A stretch of DNA of 64,000 bases, taken from the NCBI RefSeq assembly GCF_040954835.1, contig NC_090703.1, positions 19,357,444 to 19,421,443 of the forward strand, read 5' to 3'. The translations under genes were made by a program, and so were the position numbers. This stretch comes from Lepisosteus oculatus (taxonomy: Eukaryota; Chordata; Actinopteri; Semionotiformes; Lepisosteidae). Below are positions 45,701 through 59,965 of the stretch, one piece after another (the first letter of the stretch is position 1; every line of letters starts with the position of its first letter). The notes below the pieces were generated by a model. The model worked only from the letters and a program-made list of their open reading frames with translations, was not told the DNA's origin and ran no database searches.

Positions 45701-48479
45701 CTTGGTGTTAATCCTATTGCTGGTGGATGGCTAGAAGGTCAGCAGTTTTGTTACAGGCCGTGTTTGGTGTTTTCCAGATTGCTTATTTCTCAGTCGTGTT
45801 CTACTCGGCTCTAATCCATACTCAAGCCACACCGACAGGTGAAAGAAAGAACTTGAACTTGAACTCTTTCTAATAATGCGACGATTGTCTTTATTTTCAC
45901 AGGCTGTAAAAGTTGCCGTTCGGGTCAAATGGGTTTTAAAGCTGCTCAGTCTGTGAAGTCGGAGCAGTCGGTATACCTGATATCAAGTGAGACGCCTTAG
46001 GCAGCAGGCTGTGCGCCACTGGCCAGGAATTGTGATCTGTGATCAGACTACTCAAACTGCATGTGCGCTCTGATCTGGAGTTAACATTTTTGAAGAACAG
46101 GAACAAAAGAAACATCTTCAGCTTTGGTACTGTAATGCTGTAAGAGTTCAGTGAATCATTTGGTTGTTTCATATTAGATAGTGATGAAATAATTATTCTA
46201 AACATTAGACAAGAACCTTCTGCACATGTCATTTTCACATCTGTAGGTATTTTAACGTATTATCGCTGAAGTATTGCCTCCAGGGTTAAATATAGTTGCA
46301 TTGTTTCACCAAGCAATAAAAATAACTAGTTTCTGTCTTTATTCAGGATTCTCAGTGTTTAAAGTGCTTTAAAATCCACTTTGGTAGATGTTAAATCCAC
46401 TTTAATTATTGCTTCTGCCATATAATTCAACAAAGATGCTGGTCTGGTAGGATATTAATTATATTTTTATTTTTGCTTGTCCTTGGAGAATATGTATTGG
46501 CTTGTGCTGCAGTTGAGTTTAGAGCAGAGCCAGGTTCTTGTCTTTCATGCGACTGCTGTATATTAGTGTCTTCTGCTCAGAGCATAGTGCAGTTTGACCT
46601 TTCAGATTCAACTCGAGCCAGGTTTAATTTCATCTGTCTTTTCATCTAATGCTGACATTTAGTGTTACTGTTCTAAACTTAGTTTTTCCAATAGATCTAA
46701 GAAGTCAGGTTTGATCTAAAGATGTGATCAGATTATCCTTTGTTGTCCATTCCCTAGCTGAAAGGACAGTTTTCTCTGTAATTAACTTTTGGAGAAAAAA
46801 AATTACATTAATGAAACATGGCTTGGATTTTCACTGTTGTCTAACAGGAAAAAAAAAACATCTTATCAGCTGCACAAACAAGTATTATAACTCCAAGTCC
46901 ATTGTTGTGAAATTGAAATGTTTAAATGGAAGTCTGGTGCTGTTGAGGTCCTACCCATACTTCTCCTGTCCACCCCCTTCCTCTTCTTTTCTTGCCTAAT
47001 ACAAGTAGGTTGCTTAACTGTGCTTGACAGATTAATTTGTTTTCCTTTCAACATGTTTTATGTTGCTTGACTGTGGATTGTAAATCAGTCTGTTAATGTC
47101 AGTCTGTGGGGTCATCACATCAGCTCAGTGTTCAAGCCGTGTAGTAGGAACAGCTATAAATGTCTCAGGTCCCTCACAAATCCTGTACATTTCCCAAGGA
47201 CTGACTAGGGAACCTTATGGAATGTGCTTTCTTCCAACACTTGCAGTGAAATGCGAGCTGATCTTAGTGTTGAAGCTTTTAATTTAATTATGTCATAATG
47301 TAGTAATCACAACGTGTTAATCGACAGCTGTAAAACGTGGAAGCAGGTAGTGCATATATTGAGAGAATGTTTGTTAAAGATTGAAAAAAGCCTTTTGATT
47401 TAAAACCACAGAGACGATGGTGCCATATGGAATACTAAGCCTAAAGTGGACGTGTGGCCAATCTGCTTACATGCTATTTAAGACCCAACAGGATGTGAAT
47501 AAGTATAACCATTCTTGGACTTAGACATGTAATTAGGCTAGCTGTACACACACGGGGGGTGGATTCCTTCAGTAAATTAGCAGAATCTTCTAGTAGTTCA
47601 TAGCGTTTGCCTTCTATGAATGACCACTAAAAGTAAACAGAGGTTTGTTTTTCAGCCTCTTATTCTGTGTTTACTGTGCCATGAATACCCACGTTCTGGG
47701 GTGTTCAGTTGGTTTTCAAAGCAGAATACATGGAAAGGCTGTCTGAATGCAGAAACTGCTGAGCACCAGAAGTCAATGGTGAAAGAATGAAAATAGTGCT
47801 GCCACGTGCAGCTGGTATTCAGGGTGCAGAAGCAGCTTTTGATTTCATTTAGGGTTTATTTTCCATATAAGTGGCATTTAAACAAACCCTACAGTTTTTA
47901 CCCCTGTATTTTTTTTAGATGTTTGAATATATTTTATCGGTTGATTACAGATCTTCAGGCCTGTTGAGTCAGTGGAGCTCACAACAGCCCAAGAGATTCA
48001 CTATAATAAGTGGAAGAGCTCCGAGTAGGTTCTTAAGGTGGTAATTTATCTTGTTAAATGTAGCTGTACAGAATTCTAGATTACCTAGTGTTGCTTACGA
48101 TTCATTGGTGTTGTAAGCTACTGTACCAGAGAACAGCCAAGATACACTGCAAGGTTGCCTCTGCCAAACCTCTATGATCAGAGCTATACAAACTCGGAAT
48201 CCTCGGAACAAACTCTACCAACTTTTAATTATTAATTTAACTTTTCACTGAAATGGGTAATTGAACAGAATGTTATATTCTAAGCTTGACATTTTTTCAG
48301 AGGAATGTTCAGTGAAATATATACTGAAATGTTTCAAAGGAAAATAATCCACAGCATCTTTGTGATTTTTATTGTTACAAATAACAAAAGATGAGGAAAA
48401 TGATAATCTGTTCTGTAGAAGGGGTGCCAAAATGTGATTGAATAGACACGACCCAGGTAAATTCATTATGCTGACAATC
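42737..48479 (+). other. probable btbd7 intron 1, left part
   Basis: No exon recognised. The first few hundred bases after the donor remain moderately rich in CpG. The ORF at 45423-45734 (+) is hydrophobic, AT-rich and has no known family. Confidence 0.5.
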
Positions 48480-48870
48480 GTTTATTGTTGATTAACATGG
48501 ATGAACAGCAGGGGTTCTGCTGTGAAACACAAATGCTAATAGTGTTTGACCACCGCTGGCAGCAATACAGGCTGTATATTTGCAATGCAGTGCTGTGAGT
48601 TTCTGGCCCATTCGTCTCCTGGAACCTTGACCAGCATGAGTCTGCTCTCCGGTTTCTAAGCCTTAGGTCCCACAAGTGTTCAGTGGAGATGAAGTTTAAT
48701 AGCAGAGCATCCAAAGCACAGAAACCTTTAGGTTCTAATCTCACAGGAAAGCCATTGTCCCACAAGTTGTCACACAAGCCAAATAAAGATGTGCATTTTC
48801 CTGCAGGAATTTTGTCCTGCTGGGGTATGCCCTCAGGAAGGGCAGCACGTGAGGTCGCAAAGCGCAAACA
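48480..48870 (-). mobile_element. decayed Tc1/mariner element, transposase 3' remnant
   Basis: The minus strand retains an eroded copy of the transposase C-terminus: STEHLWDLRLRNRR (from the conserved EHLWD motif near the last catalytic acidic residue), then WSRFQETNG (from W-x-x-IPQE) and further on YCCQRWSNT (from RRCQA...GGHTRY). Frame and residues are badly degraded although a 133-codon ORF survives. Not a functional gene. Confidence 0.72.
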
Positions 48871-51800
48871 CTTCTTTTCTTCGTTTTTCTTTTTTGATTT
48901 TCATCAGACCTGACGTTCTGTCGGTTAAATCATCTCATCAGATGCTCACTCTTACTAATGAGGTTGTTGATGCTGATGTAACAGGCAGTGTCACTTGAGT
49001 GCATTGTGATCATTCACGGCTGATCAATTCATCAATGATGACCAAAAACATTTAATATCCCAAATCTGTATACTTTATTATAAAAAGCACATAGTGAAAA
49101 CTTTTAGGAGAAATGTTTTTGTAAAATATCAAACAAATTAATAGTTGAGACATATTTGGTTTAACATGTTCAGTGTGTGGTAATTTCTTTGGTGTGAGTG
49201 AAATTTTATTTAATCTCTGACCCAGGGAAACGTGTGGTGTGGACAGTTGAGGAGAGAATGCAGGCTCGCGCTTTGTCCCTTATTTTGATTCTTTGTCTTC
49301 TTCTTGCTTGATGGGCTAGTTTACTTTTTTGATTTACCAACAAAGTTTGATAATCGGCCAGTGAAAGCTCTGTTGTCCTTCACCTGAATGCCTGAAACAT
49401 TTTACCGAACCCAGGATTTTACAGTTGATTAAGGCAAAGAAAAACTTCTGATACAGGTGTTCCCTCTTTTGTATGCCTAGAAAAAAAAGTTCTTATTTAC
49501 AATGTAGCTGACTGAAAACCATAACCATCAATATGTAGGACCAAAATATATTACAAACTATGTGTAATTCCAGAATCTTTTTTATCTGTCCACTGTTATT
49601 CAGGTGTCATTTTAGCCATAGTGTTCCCAAAGGCTTAGTTTCCTTCACATTAACATTAACTGCTACATATCAACAATTACAGATATTAACATATGACACT
49701 GTGATGTTAAGGTCTGCTAGAGGATGCTTTTCCTATAACTTCTGCAACTCCTATTAAAGCACAGACTGACCACAAAGAAAAATACTTGGAGTACCATCTT
49801 ATAATTAATAATTTAATTAATTCATATTTTAAGGTACCTCGTTGTTTTTCTTACACTTGGTATTTTATAGCACAGTCTGTTTAAGAGTGTGTGATGGGAG
49901 GTTTTAGAAAACCTTTACAACAGTGGAAGCTTCACTCCACCTTATTAACAGTCATCAGACTACTGGCAAATGGCTTGTGTGGTTAATGAGAAATGCAACA
50001 AAGATAAATCTTAATTTCTGCATTTCGTTCAGCAACAATCGGGTAACACAGCTTATTTGGTTCTCTCATTTATTAGAATTTGAGAGATGGACTCAAATTT
50101 TTCTGAGAACGTGTGGGGCTGATTCCCATCTGCAGGAGCACTGCTCATTCAGATTCAACCCCTCTTCTCTCTGACTAGCTTGCAGTGTCTTCCAACCACT
50201 ACAACTTAGAGCTAGACCAGTCTAAAAAAGTGTGATTTTGCGTGAATCTGGTAACTATATCAAAGGGTTGTTCCTTTAAGAGAAATCATTATTTCAGAGG
50301 ATCACTAGTTAAGATTTTACATGAATTTATTATTAATTTGATTGTTGTACTTGCAGTTGCTAGGCGACAAGATGCTGTATGTGGGTACCTGTGGCAAGTG
50401 CTGAGCTAGTCTGTGCAATAGAAGCTGAAATAGAGCTAAAGATTTTGTATCTGTAACTAAATTATTTTGTGCTTTATTTAAATAGAACAAGATGCAGTTT
50501 AGAAGAACACTTTTTTTTTTTTACATTTCTAGAGTTTGCATTTGGTTCAGTCAGTGCCCCACACAGATGAATTTCATGATAAGCAATGTTTTTATGAAGT
50601 GAAATAAATGCCACAAAAGTGTTTATCATGATTGATAATTACCCTTTGCCTAGCATGTTTTTAAAGACATATGTCATGATCAATTAGTGTTTGCATGTTC
50701 TGTGTAGCAAAGTCCATATGTTAGCTATGATTGTGCCCACAGTTTTCAACGGCTATTCTGAAAGGTTCGGGAGGAGAAGGCAGTTTTTAGGATCCATTTT
50801 CATTACTTTCCAGTTAAAGAGCACTACCCCCGAAGTGTGCTGCTCTGACATCCAAGCGGGATATGAATGCGACATCTACTCCAGTCCGTGATCGACAGCT
50901 GTCACACCTATTATAAAATTAGATTTCAGACTGCATCCTTGGTCTCTCTATTATTACATCAATCCAGGATTTTTAAGTAGGTTGATGGGTCACTGATGTT
51001 CCTGAATGCACATTACTGTTTTAAAATGATACAGGTTTGCATAGTCCAAATCTCACTCACTTATCCATGCAGGCCATGTATTGACTGGTGCAAGAGCTAC
51101 CATAAGTGAAGTGACAAACATGCATGCATGTTTCTGTTTGGAGTGTCCTTCTCTTAGGTTGCTGGCCCTACCTGCTCTTGCCATTTAACCTGTAGCTGGG
51201 GCAAGACTGATGGACCCCAGTTTGTGGACACATACTGACGTCTATGTATTTCTGAGACTCCTTACAGTTTGGAATGGGGTTGCAAGGGTGTTCCTGCAGA
51301 GAGCTGTTGCAGGCGTCATGGTAGCGCAGAGGCTATCTAATGGTTGAGCCACTTGTGGCTAACCGGCGGCGACTGTTTTAGAAATGGTAAAGCAGAAGGA
51401 GGCAGAAAACTAAACACTGCTTACAGCAACCTTTGCAATTACAACAGTAATCTGCTGCAATAGATGCATCACACACCAGGACTGGCAAGACCACCAACAC
51501 AGGGATTAAAAAGAAAGAGAGCAGATAGCCTTCACTTTCTTTCATGTTTATCAATGAAGGGGATATCTCCATTTAGGGAACGTGGATGTTAAATCTATTA
51601 ATTCCGATACTACAAAAACTGTAGGTTTTGTTGAAGTGCAGTCAAGGAAATATGTCGAGTACTAACAGAGAAAACATTTTGCTGGCATTCCAACTAGGCC
51701 CTGAAAATGCGTTTTATGTTATCCATTTAAGGGGAAATAAGCCAGAAAAAAATATTGCCAGTGATAAATTGATGTGAACTGGGATATTTGTGTGCATGCT

Positions 51801-54800
51801 ACAATAGTTAAATTTTCAGTCAAGGGATCCACCGGCTGTGTGGCTTTGCGGCTGGAATTCCAATGAGCCAGACTTGTATTGCCAGTCGTTTTAGCTCGTA
51901 GGCAATAGATCTCTCCGTGACCGTAATTGAAACCCCAAATTTAGTTTAAGCAAGGCACTGTAGGAGACGTTACTTGCCTTCAAAGGTTTCTTAGGATTGA
52001 AGTGCGAGCCTAAAACTTATGAAATATAAGAGGTTTTCAGAACGGCACCAAAAATAAAGTTTTGTGTGCAATAAGCACAGATTGATGCCAGCCCTTTTTA
52101 AAAAGGCAGTTCCTCTGTCGGCAGCAGTCATCTACTGGCATGATTAAAATGGCATTTTAGAACTTGGGGGCTGTCCTTTTGCATGAGGAACAGTTAAAAG
52201 GTAAGAAGCTAATGCTCAATGGGTTTCATTAATTGATGTACAGTAGTATCTAGCCAACCCACACGTTTATCAGCACAGATTTAAGTACACACAACTCTAT
52301 TTCTCTATGCCTGTTTGTCTGCTGCAATCCATTATACTTAAGTATATGTGAGCGATTTTTAGACATCCTCTCGCTACCTGTCGCAAGTGTACATTTTCTT
52401 CAAGTGCTGCGCATGTTGTATGGTGTATTACATTTTGCATTGGTAGCTGATTGTACCACACAGCGATTACTATAGTTATTTTTTTTAGATATAGGATATA
52501 GAAAATGGACAAGCCTCTGAGTATACATATAATGTGTAGTAAAGCTAAGAGTATTTTCAAGCATCTTGTTGAATGTTCAGGAGAGGGAGACTCAGAAATC
52601 TTCTTGCCAGGGCTTAAGGGTTTTCTTAGGTTCATTTATGACTTCTGTTCCCCTAACCATATTTTCCCCATAAAGGCTTAGGTAAATTTGCAGTTGGTAA
52701 ACCTAGCATGAGGGTTTTCAGGAGCGTAACCAAGGGATTGGCGAGGGATTCCAGTATTTACAAAACACACAGACCAGGAAATGTCGACTCGGTGTTCAGT
52801 GCATCTTTTACATGCTCTCCTGTTTATCAATTTAAACCTTTCTTGGTATGTTATTTACTTGCGAGCATATGTACACAGAAAAGAGCTTCCCAAAAGTCAA
52901 ATGGGTAGGCAGGTTCTTTGGTTCAGTTCGATTTTGACAGTGTTTGGCATAGACTGTGTTATTGTGGACTGTAGTGATTTCTGAAAGATTGGCTATTTTG
53001 CTGTGGCTATCAGATCTGAGTTTAAGAATGTTCATATTTTTCTGCAAATGCTTAAATTGTAAGAATCTACTTTTGGTGTCCCGTTCAGGGATTAGCTGTT
53101 GTTCAGTGTTCTCATAAAATCACGATGCATAATATGATAGAAAGATTTTCATCTCAAGGCAGTGTTTTTCTTGTGTAGAAGAAGACTCGCTGCAGTGTAA
53201 CTAACACTTTCGAAATATAGCTGAACTTTACATGACTGTTGTGAATGCTAATTTAAGAAAGGAAACTTTCCTGGCAAAGAGGTTGAATAATCTAGATGAG
53301 GGGAAAAAAAAACCCTGTCTAATAAAGCCAAGGTGTCTAATGAACTGATTTTAAACAAAAAAAAAATAAAGCTTATTACATGTGGTGCTGAATTAATTAA
53401 ATGGTGATTCATTGCAGTTTCAAATTGCTTAATTCAGTGGGCTAATGTAGTAAAATCTTAAATATGTTTTTGATTAGAACAGACATTTTATTTAAAAGAA
53501 TTACCTAAAAAAACTAAACTCAAAAAAACTTCAGGCAGAAGTCACAGATTTTCTTGCAGTAAATAAAACAATTAGCCATAAACATAAATTAATAAATTAG
53601 TATCTTATGACCATAGCAAAGTGTGCCATTTAACTCCCTATTACATAGCGATTATCTCTAATGAGCGATTAACTGTTCCTTTTGAACTTGTTGGGTGAAC
53701 TAAAAAAGAAAGCAAGCCATTATCAGACAGCTTTCACCAACTCATGGATATTTAGATTACTTTCAATAAAATTAGCAGTATCGCCTAAAGAACTACAGTA
53801 TTTAAAGTCCCCTTATTGTTGCCTTTTAGATGTTGTTAAATGGTATATTTGTAAGTCTTTTAAAAATGAACATTTGCTGTGTTAAATAATTTTATATTTG
53901 GTTACAAATTTCAGTATAATAATCTTGTCATGTTATCCCTGTGTAGAAAATGTTTTGTATTAGTGATTAACCATTTCCAAGTGTTACGAGCAAAGCTGTG
54001 TGGGCACGTTACATCTTTCCAGGCTCATGATGAGAGTACAGCACCTTACAAATGTGAGGTTTTTAGGAGACTGCCATTGGGGGGAAATCGTCTTTTAATT
54101 TCAAGTGCAAAGACTATTATATAGGCACAGTAAAACCCTTGGGGAAAAATCAGTGTATGGAAGGGTATAGAGAAAGATTTCATGTCAGCAAAAAGTAGCT
54201 TGATGTTGAGGTTTTTTGTATGCGTGATAAAAGCACTCAATGAAACATCAAGTCAGTATGGACTTTTGAATCTCTAATTTAAAGATCATATTGTTGGGTT
54301 ATTTCTCCTGATGTAACTGAATCAAAGAAACAAACAGATAGGTTGAGGCTCTTTTGCAAACCAGAACACACTCCTGTTTCAATGACTTGAAGCCAACAGA
54401 CCGCGGAGAGATTGAAAAAGCTCGGGGACTGCAAACAGACATGTGGCGAGGCTGAAATTGCAGACTAATGGAGCAGCAATTCTCGGTACATCACCTGGAC
54501 CCCCAATTTCTCCAAAGTCATGATCTGCAGCCGTTTCCAAATATTGAGCTCGAGCTTAAATTCCAACAGCACTACACGTTGTCTTGAGAGGGCTCTGGTT
54601 ATGACTCACGAACTTAATACACGGTCCCTTCTTGAAAAAGGTGTCACAAAGGTTTCGAAAACTAATGGAATTCCCTTCCTGACCTCTCCATTGCCGAGTC
54701 AGAGGTTTCTTTTCAGGCTCGTCTGTGTTTTTCACGTTTTAGATCTGGAATAAAGAACATTCCAGCAAGTGTTAAGGGGCTGTTAGTACGAGCACATCTA

Positions 54801-55048
54801 CTGGCCACACAGCTGGAGCGAGCCGGTGGATGTGCCCCGTATACCACAGGCCTCAGGGGCAGTTAGAAAAATCAAAGCCGGGCAGCAAGGTGCACTCATG
54901 CAGAAAAAGAAGCATGATGGAGTGCAGTGTGAAAGAGAATAGGAGAAACCCTTTACCAGAAGTATACAACAGAATCTGGAAAGCTGGTCAAGTAATACAA
55001 TAGGTCTCACCACTAAAAAAATAAAACCTACTTAATAAGTGAAATTAA
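48871..55048 (+). other. probable btbd7 intron 1, middle part
   Basis: No gene recognised. Segments 51.79-52.02 kb and 54.36-54.78 kb stand out as complex, balanced-composition DNA and are possible conserved non-coding elements. The rest is AT-rich with scattered short ORFs. Confidence 0.5.
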
Positions 55049-55172
55049 AATAATAATAATAATTGCTTACACTTATTTAGCGCTTTTCTGGACACTCCAC
55101 TCAAGGCGGTTTACAGGTAATGGGGACTCCCCTCCACCACCACCAATGTGCAGCCCCCACCTGGATGATGGG
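55049..55172 (-). repeat. 5S-derived SINE, 3' end only
   Basis: On the minus strand: CACCTGGATGATG-type body complement, GGGAGTCCCCATTACCTGTA, AACCGCCTTGAGTGGAGTGT, CAGAAAAGCGCTAAATA and a (TTA) run. Same 3' end as the copies at 5273 and 7565. Confidence 0.82.
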
Positions 55173-57569
55173 TAAAAGTGAATCAACTATGAAGTGAAGA
55201 GCCTTCTTGATGGCAAAAAACAGTAAAAAATGAGGCACTAATAAAGGTATTTTTAAAATTCATATAAATTAAGCATTTGTACTGCGAAGTTTGGAATTAT
55301 TTTCTCCAGTTATAGACGGGTGGTATAACTAGTAATTTCTTGATATTTTAGGAAATGTGCAATATTTTAAATTATGGTTAATAATACTAAAAACATCCCA
55401 TACTTAGAGGGTGGGGTCTTGCTAAATTGTCATGTAATGATGCAGTGGTTACTAATTGCATGTGAAACGGAGATATTTTGTTTAAAAAAAATCCGAAACA
55501 CCAAGAGTAATACTATGTAGCAGTTTCCTGTTTTCCTATGTGCCCATGTATGGTTCACTTGAAGTACATTTAAATCAGATCTAGGAAATAATTATGCATT
55601 ACTGTAATAGGAAAGCATTTTAAATTCTCACATTTGTATATCCTCAGTCTCTTCCACTTAAGACTTATTCCCACTCTTAAATACTAATTAAAAAGTCACA
55701 AAAGCTGCCTCTGTCTTGTGTTCCAGGAAAAGTCTCTTAATGGAATATTATATGCATAGCTGCACAAGTGCTTACAAGACATCAAGAACTTGTCTTAGCC
55801 ACATGGATACTTAGTAAAATGGCAAAAATGACAATTGGCTATTTTCAGCTTAATGAGCCAAGTGAAGTTAGTAATGAGTTTTGTATGTTACCTACAATGT
55901 CGTTTTCTAACTTTATAGGACAGCTTTCTATATTATTCCAAAATACACTAAATGTGTAAGACCCATACATTCCAGTTTTTGGTATGAATTTATAAATGTC
56001 TAATTGTAGAATTATAACAAAAACATAGCTTTAAAAGAAGTCCACAAATGGTACAGGCATTAGTGTTTAAGGTAATTCTGCAGTTCTGGAACTGAGAAAA
56101 AAATGCCTTATGTTCTGTACTACGATACAAAACTGTAAAATCGTTGTCCGAAATAATCTTGTGTAGACAAATTTGACGTAATTCAGAGTTAAAGAGAATT
56201 ATATACCCAGAGGTAGACCATTGTATTCTGGTTGTGTTCCTATAATTGGAATGACATACTGATTATTAAGTGAATTTATTCTGCTGTGCTTCTTTGAATT
56301 AGATCCAGTTCTTTCAAGAGGAATGTGCTAGATATTATTTGAGTGACATTTGTGCAAATGCCTTGATGTTCCCCAGTGCCTACAAGCATGCCTTGGGAAG
56401 AGTGGAAGATGATCACAATATGCAAATCTTTCAAGTGCATACGTTATCATTACGGCAAAAGGAAACATGCAGAGTTATTCTGTAGCTGATTCCCTCCAGC
56501 AACAGGAGGATATTCATATCAAAGTGATCACTGCAAATAACTGAACATGCTTTTTTCAGGAAACCTACATCTCTATCTAACATTTTGCTCACCTAATTGG
56601 ACCTAATACCTTGTCAGGAAATTAATGTTTTTATTTAAAATTTTAAATATTGGTCAATTTGATTTCAGACTCGAACATAGTTCAGGTTTTTAATAAGATC
56701 TATGGAACACCTGAAAATGAGAAGCAGATATCTCATTTTATTAACCTTCTCAGTTCAAGCCCAAAGCCCCATCTACAACTCCACACTGTACCGTATTAAC
56801 AGTAAACTGACAGCTCTGTCTCATTTTTTAACACACTACTTGTGGGACAGTGGCTTTTTGTTGTGAGTTTAATAAACAAGAATAGCAATTATGTTTGAGT
56901 ACGCTATTATATTCAAATGTGGGTCAGGAGAGCATGGAATCTTTTTAGTCTCATGGAGACTAGAATCATAGAGTCTTTTAGAAACGTATATATTTTATCC
57001 TCTTAATTCATTCTTCACTGTAAAAAAGACCTACCTTTCTTCATTCAATAACTTGTATATTAATTACAGTTTAATTAGCAATATTAAATGCAGTGAATCG
57101 TAGTTTCAAATAGTGAGTGCCAAGGCTTTTGACAGCCACTGTGTTGTCTTTTTTGTAAATATGAAGCAAACTTTATTTGAAGTTGTGGAGTTTGCTCTGA
57201 CTTTGACATCCTTTGAGGGTACAAGCTCATTAGGTTATTGTTACTTATACCTGTATAAATGGTGTGCCATGCATAGCATGGTTTTAAAGGCCGGGCATAG
57301 CACTGCATCTCACCTTTATTGCATTAACTTATCAGTTATTAAATCAGCTGAGAATCAGGACATGCTAGTTCTTTAATAATTTTTTTCTGAATGTTACCAC
57401 TGTGAGCACCTCCTTCTGTTTCTTGGGAGAAAACCTTTTATTTAAACCAACCAAGTGCATAACATACTAAAACATAATTAGATCTTCATGACACTCTCAA
57501 TAAAAGGTAAAACCTTTTTAAAGAACCTAATTAAACACAATATCAATTGAATTACTTAATGATCTAGCT
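55173..57569 (+). other. probable btbd7 intron 1, AT-rich stretch
   Basis: Nothing recognised beyond short unsupported ORFs and simple A/T-rich sequence. Confidence 0.5.
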
Positions 57570-57930
57570 GTAGATATCTGTAGTTAAAAAGTATGTGAAC
57601 TCTTTGATTCAGTTACTGGTGACACCTCCTTTAGCAGCAGTGTCTTTAACTAGATTCGGTATTTGGAAGATACCATAAACAAGCAGATCTACAATAGAAT
57701 GGCTGAAGAAGAAATTACACGTTTGGCCAAATCAAAATACAGACCTTTTTCAATCCCTGTTGAAATGTTATCGTAGTACTTGAAGAAAGCCGTTCATGCA
57801 AGGAAACCCTCAAATGTCACTGACTTGAAGCAATTTTGTAAAGAAGAATGGGCAGAAATTCCTAAAAGCTGATCCCAGAGACTGATAAACACAACTGGAA
57901 ATGTCCGGCTGGAGCGTGGCTGATGGAACT
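57570..57930 (+). mobile_element. internally deleted Tc1/mariner remnant
   Basis: Starts with GTATGTGAACTCTTTGATTC and continues into AACAGAATGGCT-like sequence (AATAGAATGGCTGAAGAAGA). It then carries the transposase C-terminal coding trace GACTTGAAGCAATTTTGTAA AGAAGAATGGGCAGAAATTC, matching the 'LKQFCKEEW...IP' region of a well-known fish Tc1-like family. Frameshifted and truncated. Confidence 0.7.
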
Positions 57931-59965
57931 GGGAAATGGTCACAGCTCACTAAGGATAAAGGGGTTATTGAAATGGATGAAATATAAAAAGCATGTTTTT
58001 TAATATGTTAGTTGTCATGTTTCATTTTGTGAAGCTGAGTTGTTAAGGTATACCTAAATGCAGTGTAATATGACTACACTATGTGTGGTGTACTGCGCGA
58101 TCACAATTACAGAACAAGCCTTTCTTTTTACTCGTGCTGAGGCTTTGATCCCTTGGGTTTTCATGGATTCATATGTTTGAAAGTGGATCTAGTTACCTCT
58201 TGCAAGGTTTTCTTTCTCACTATGTTTTTCATCTGAATTTTTCACGGAGTAATCTGATGCAGTTTTGGATTTGTTGTGAATATTGGGAAAGACTGGAAGA
58301 ACTTTTTCCAGTCCTGGTATTTTGCTCAAATGCTGTGCTCTGAGCTGCTAATTGTGGTTTTCTGTGAGCTGTGTGTGCAAACCTACTATTGATTAGGCTG
58401 CTCTGTCTTGTTTGCCTTTTTCAGTGATATTCTATTGATGACTGTTGTCACAGAGGAAGTGATTGTACTCATACTTTGTTTCAAGCTGCTTTTGCATATT
58501 TTCTGCAATTTGTAAATAATGTCCATTATGGCCCAAAGCCCTATTACTTGACGTTACATTGACGTTTCCTTTTTTTTATCATACACTGCTCTGCATGTGA
58601 AATCATGTGCATCACAATGTGAAGTAATATTGATTGGAAAATTAAGACTTAAGAATTAATCAGCAGCTTCATTTTACAATGGTGTGACAGAGGTAATATT
58701 GTTATTGATGAAAGTCGTTTAGAAGTTTGAAAAAATGATACTTTTTATGAGAGGCAAGATTCTTTCTTAAAATCCATGAGTATCATTTTTTTAAAGCCTT
58801 TGGGAGGCTAGCTATCTGCCTTCTTGTACAGCACTGACAGTTAAAGAATCTTCTGCGAGCCTATTCAGAATTTTAAATGATATATTAGAGAGTCAGTAAC
58901 TTGGCAAGATGATATAAAACTTCAGATAGTTGTATAGATGCACTTTTTTTCTCCCTTTTGCCAAAATATTTTGACAGATGAAAGTTACATGAGTCAAATT
59001 TAATCTTAGTCTCTTTTCTAATGCATTTTATACCTTATGGAACTTTTTATATTTCAAAAACCGTATAAGATCATTTAAGTTTCATTCTTTATTTTATAAT
59101 ATAACATTGTTGGATTAAAAAAAATGTGTTTGCAATTCATATCATGCTTTTTCTTGGGATTTTTGCTTTGTTTTCTGTTAAGCTTGAAATGGCAAAACAA
59201 AATGAATTTAAACTTTTCAGTATTTTCAGAAATAAAATCATTCAAGAGTGCCCAGGCTTTCAGTGGAATGTGTTCATTTATCCATTTACACAGGCTCAGT
59301 ACATAATTCCTCTTTCACAGAAGACTTCTTCACTTTCCCATTATGCACACAATATGAACTTGACTCCAAATGGTTCAATAACCATTAACCCCAGTAATTG
59401 TCTGGACAATTTTCTATCTGTTTTTCCTTAATAAGAGACTTTTTTCTTTTGGGTGCATGTCAGTAGGTAAAATCACATGATGAAATTTATTAGGATACAA
59501 CCGAATTGATGGGGTGAAGTAGGGGGATTTTAATCAAGCAAGATTTACAACAGGGTATTGTTTGCCTGCTTGTCACTGTTGTCACAGTGTTAGTTCAGTG
59601 AAAATGAATGAGGAAGTGTTGCCTTGTGGGAACCCCCTGTGGTACATGATGGATATTAGTCAGATAGTCCACAGAGGAGCTCAGGCACTGGTGAGTTCTT
59701 ACTGGAACAAATCTGGAAATTGGCAAAATCTGCTTCGAAACAGCTCTGCTTCTTAGTGGTTTGTTTTCCACAGTGTATGCCATGACAGTTAAACAAAAAA
59801 GGGCATTCCCCTCTTTTCTGTAAGCATTGTTCTATAAAAAAAAACACTCTTCTCACTGTTTTGTTCATCCAGTCATTTAGAAAATGTGGTTTGTCTATTT
59901 GTGATCAAAAATCAATCTAATCGTATGACAGGGAAATGGGATCATCACCAATTTTCAGTCTGGAC
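57931..59965 (+). other. probable btbd7 intron 1, no recognised feature
   Basis: AT-rich. The ORFs at 59124-59431 (two overlapping frames) and around 59562-59868 (both strands) lack family resemblance. Confidence 0.5.

Noticed and set aside
45423..45734. 103-codon hydrophobic plus-strand ORF
   Set aside because: AT-rich codons, no family, no splice signals; hydrophobicity follows from T-rich sequence.
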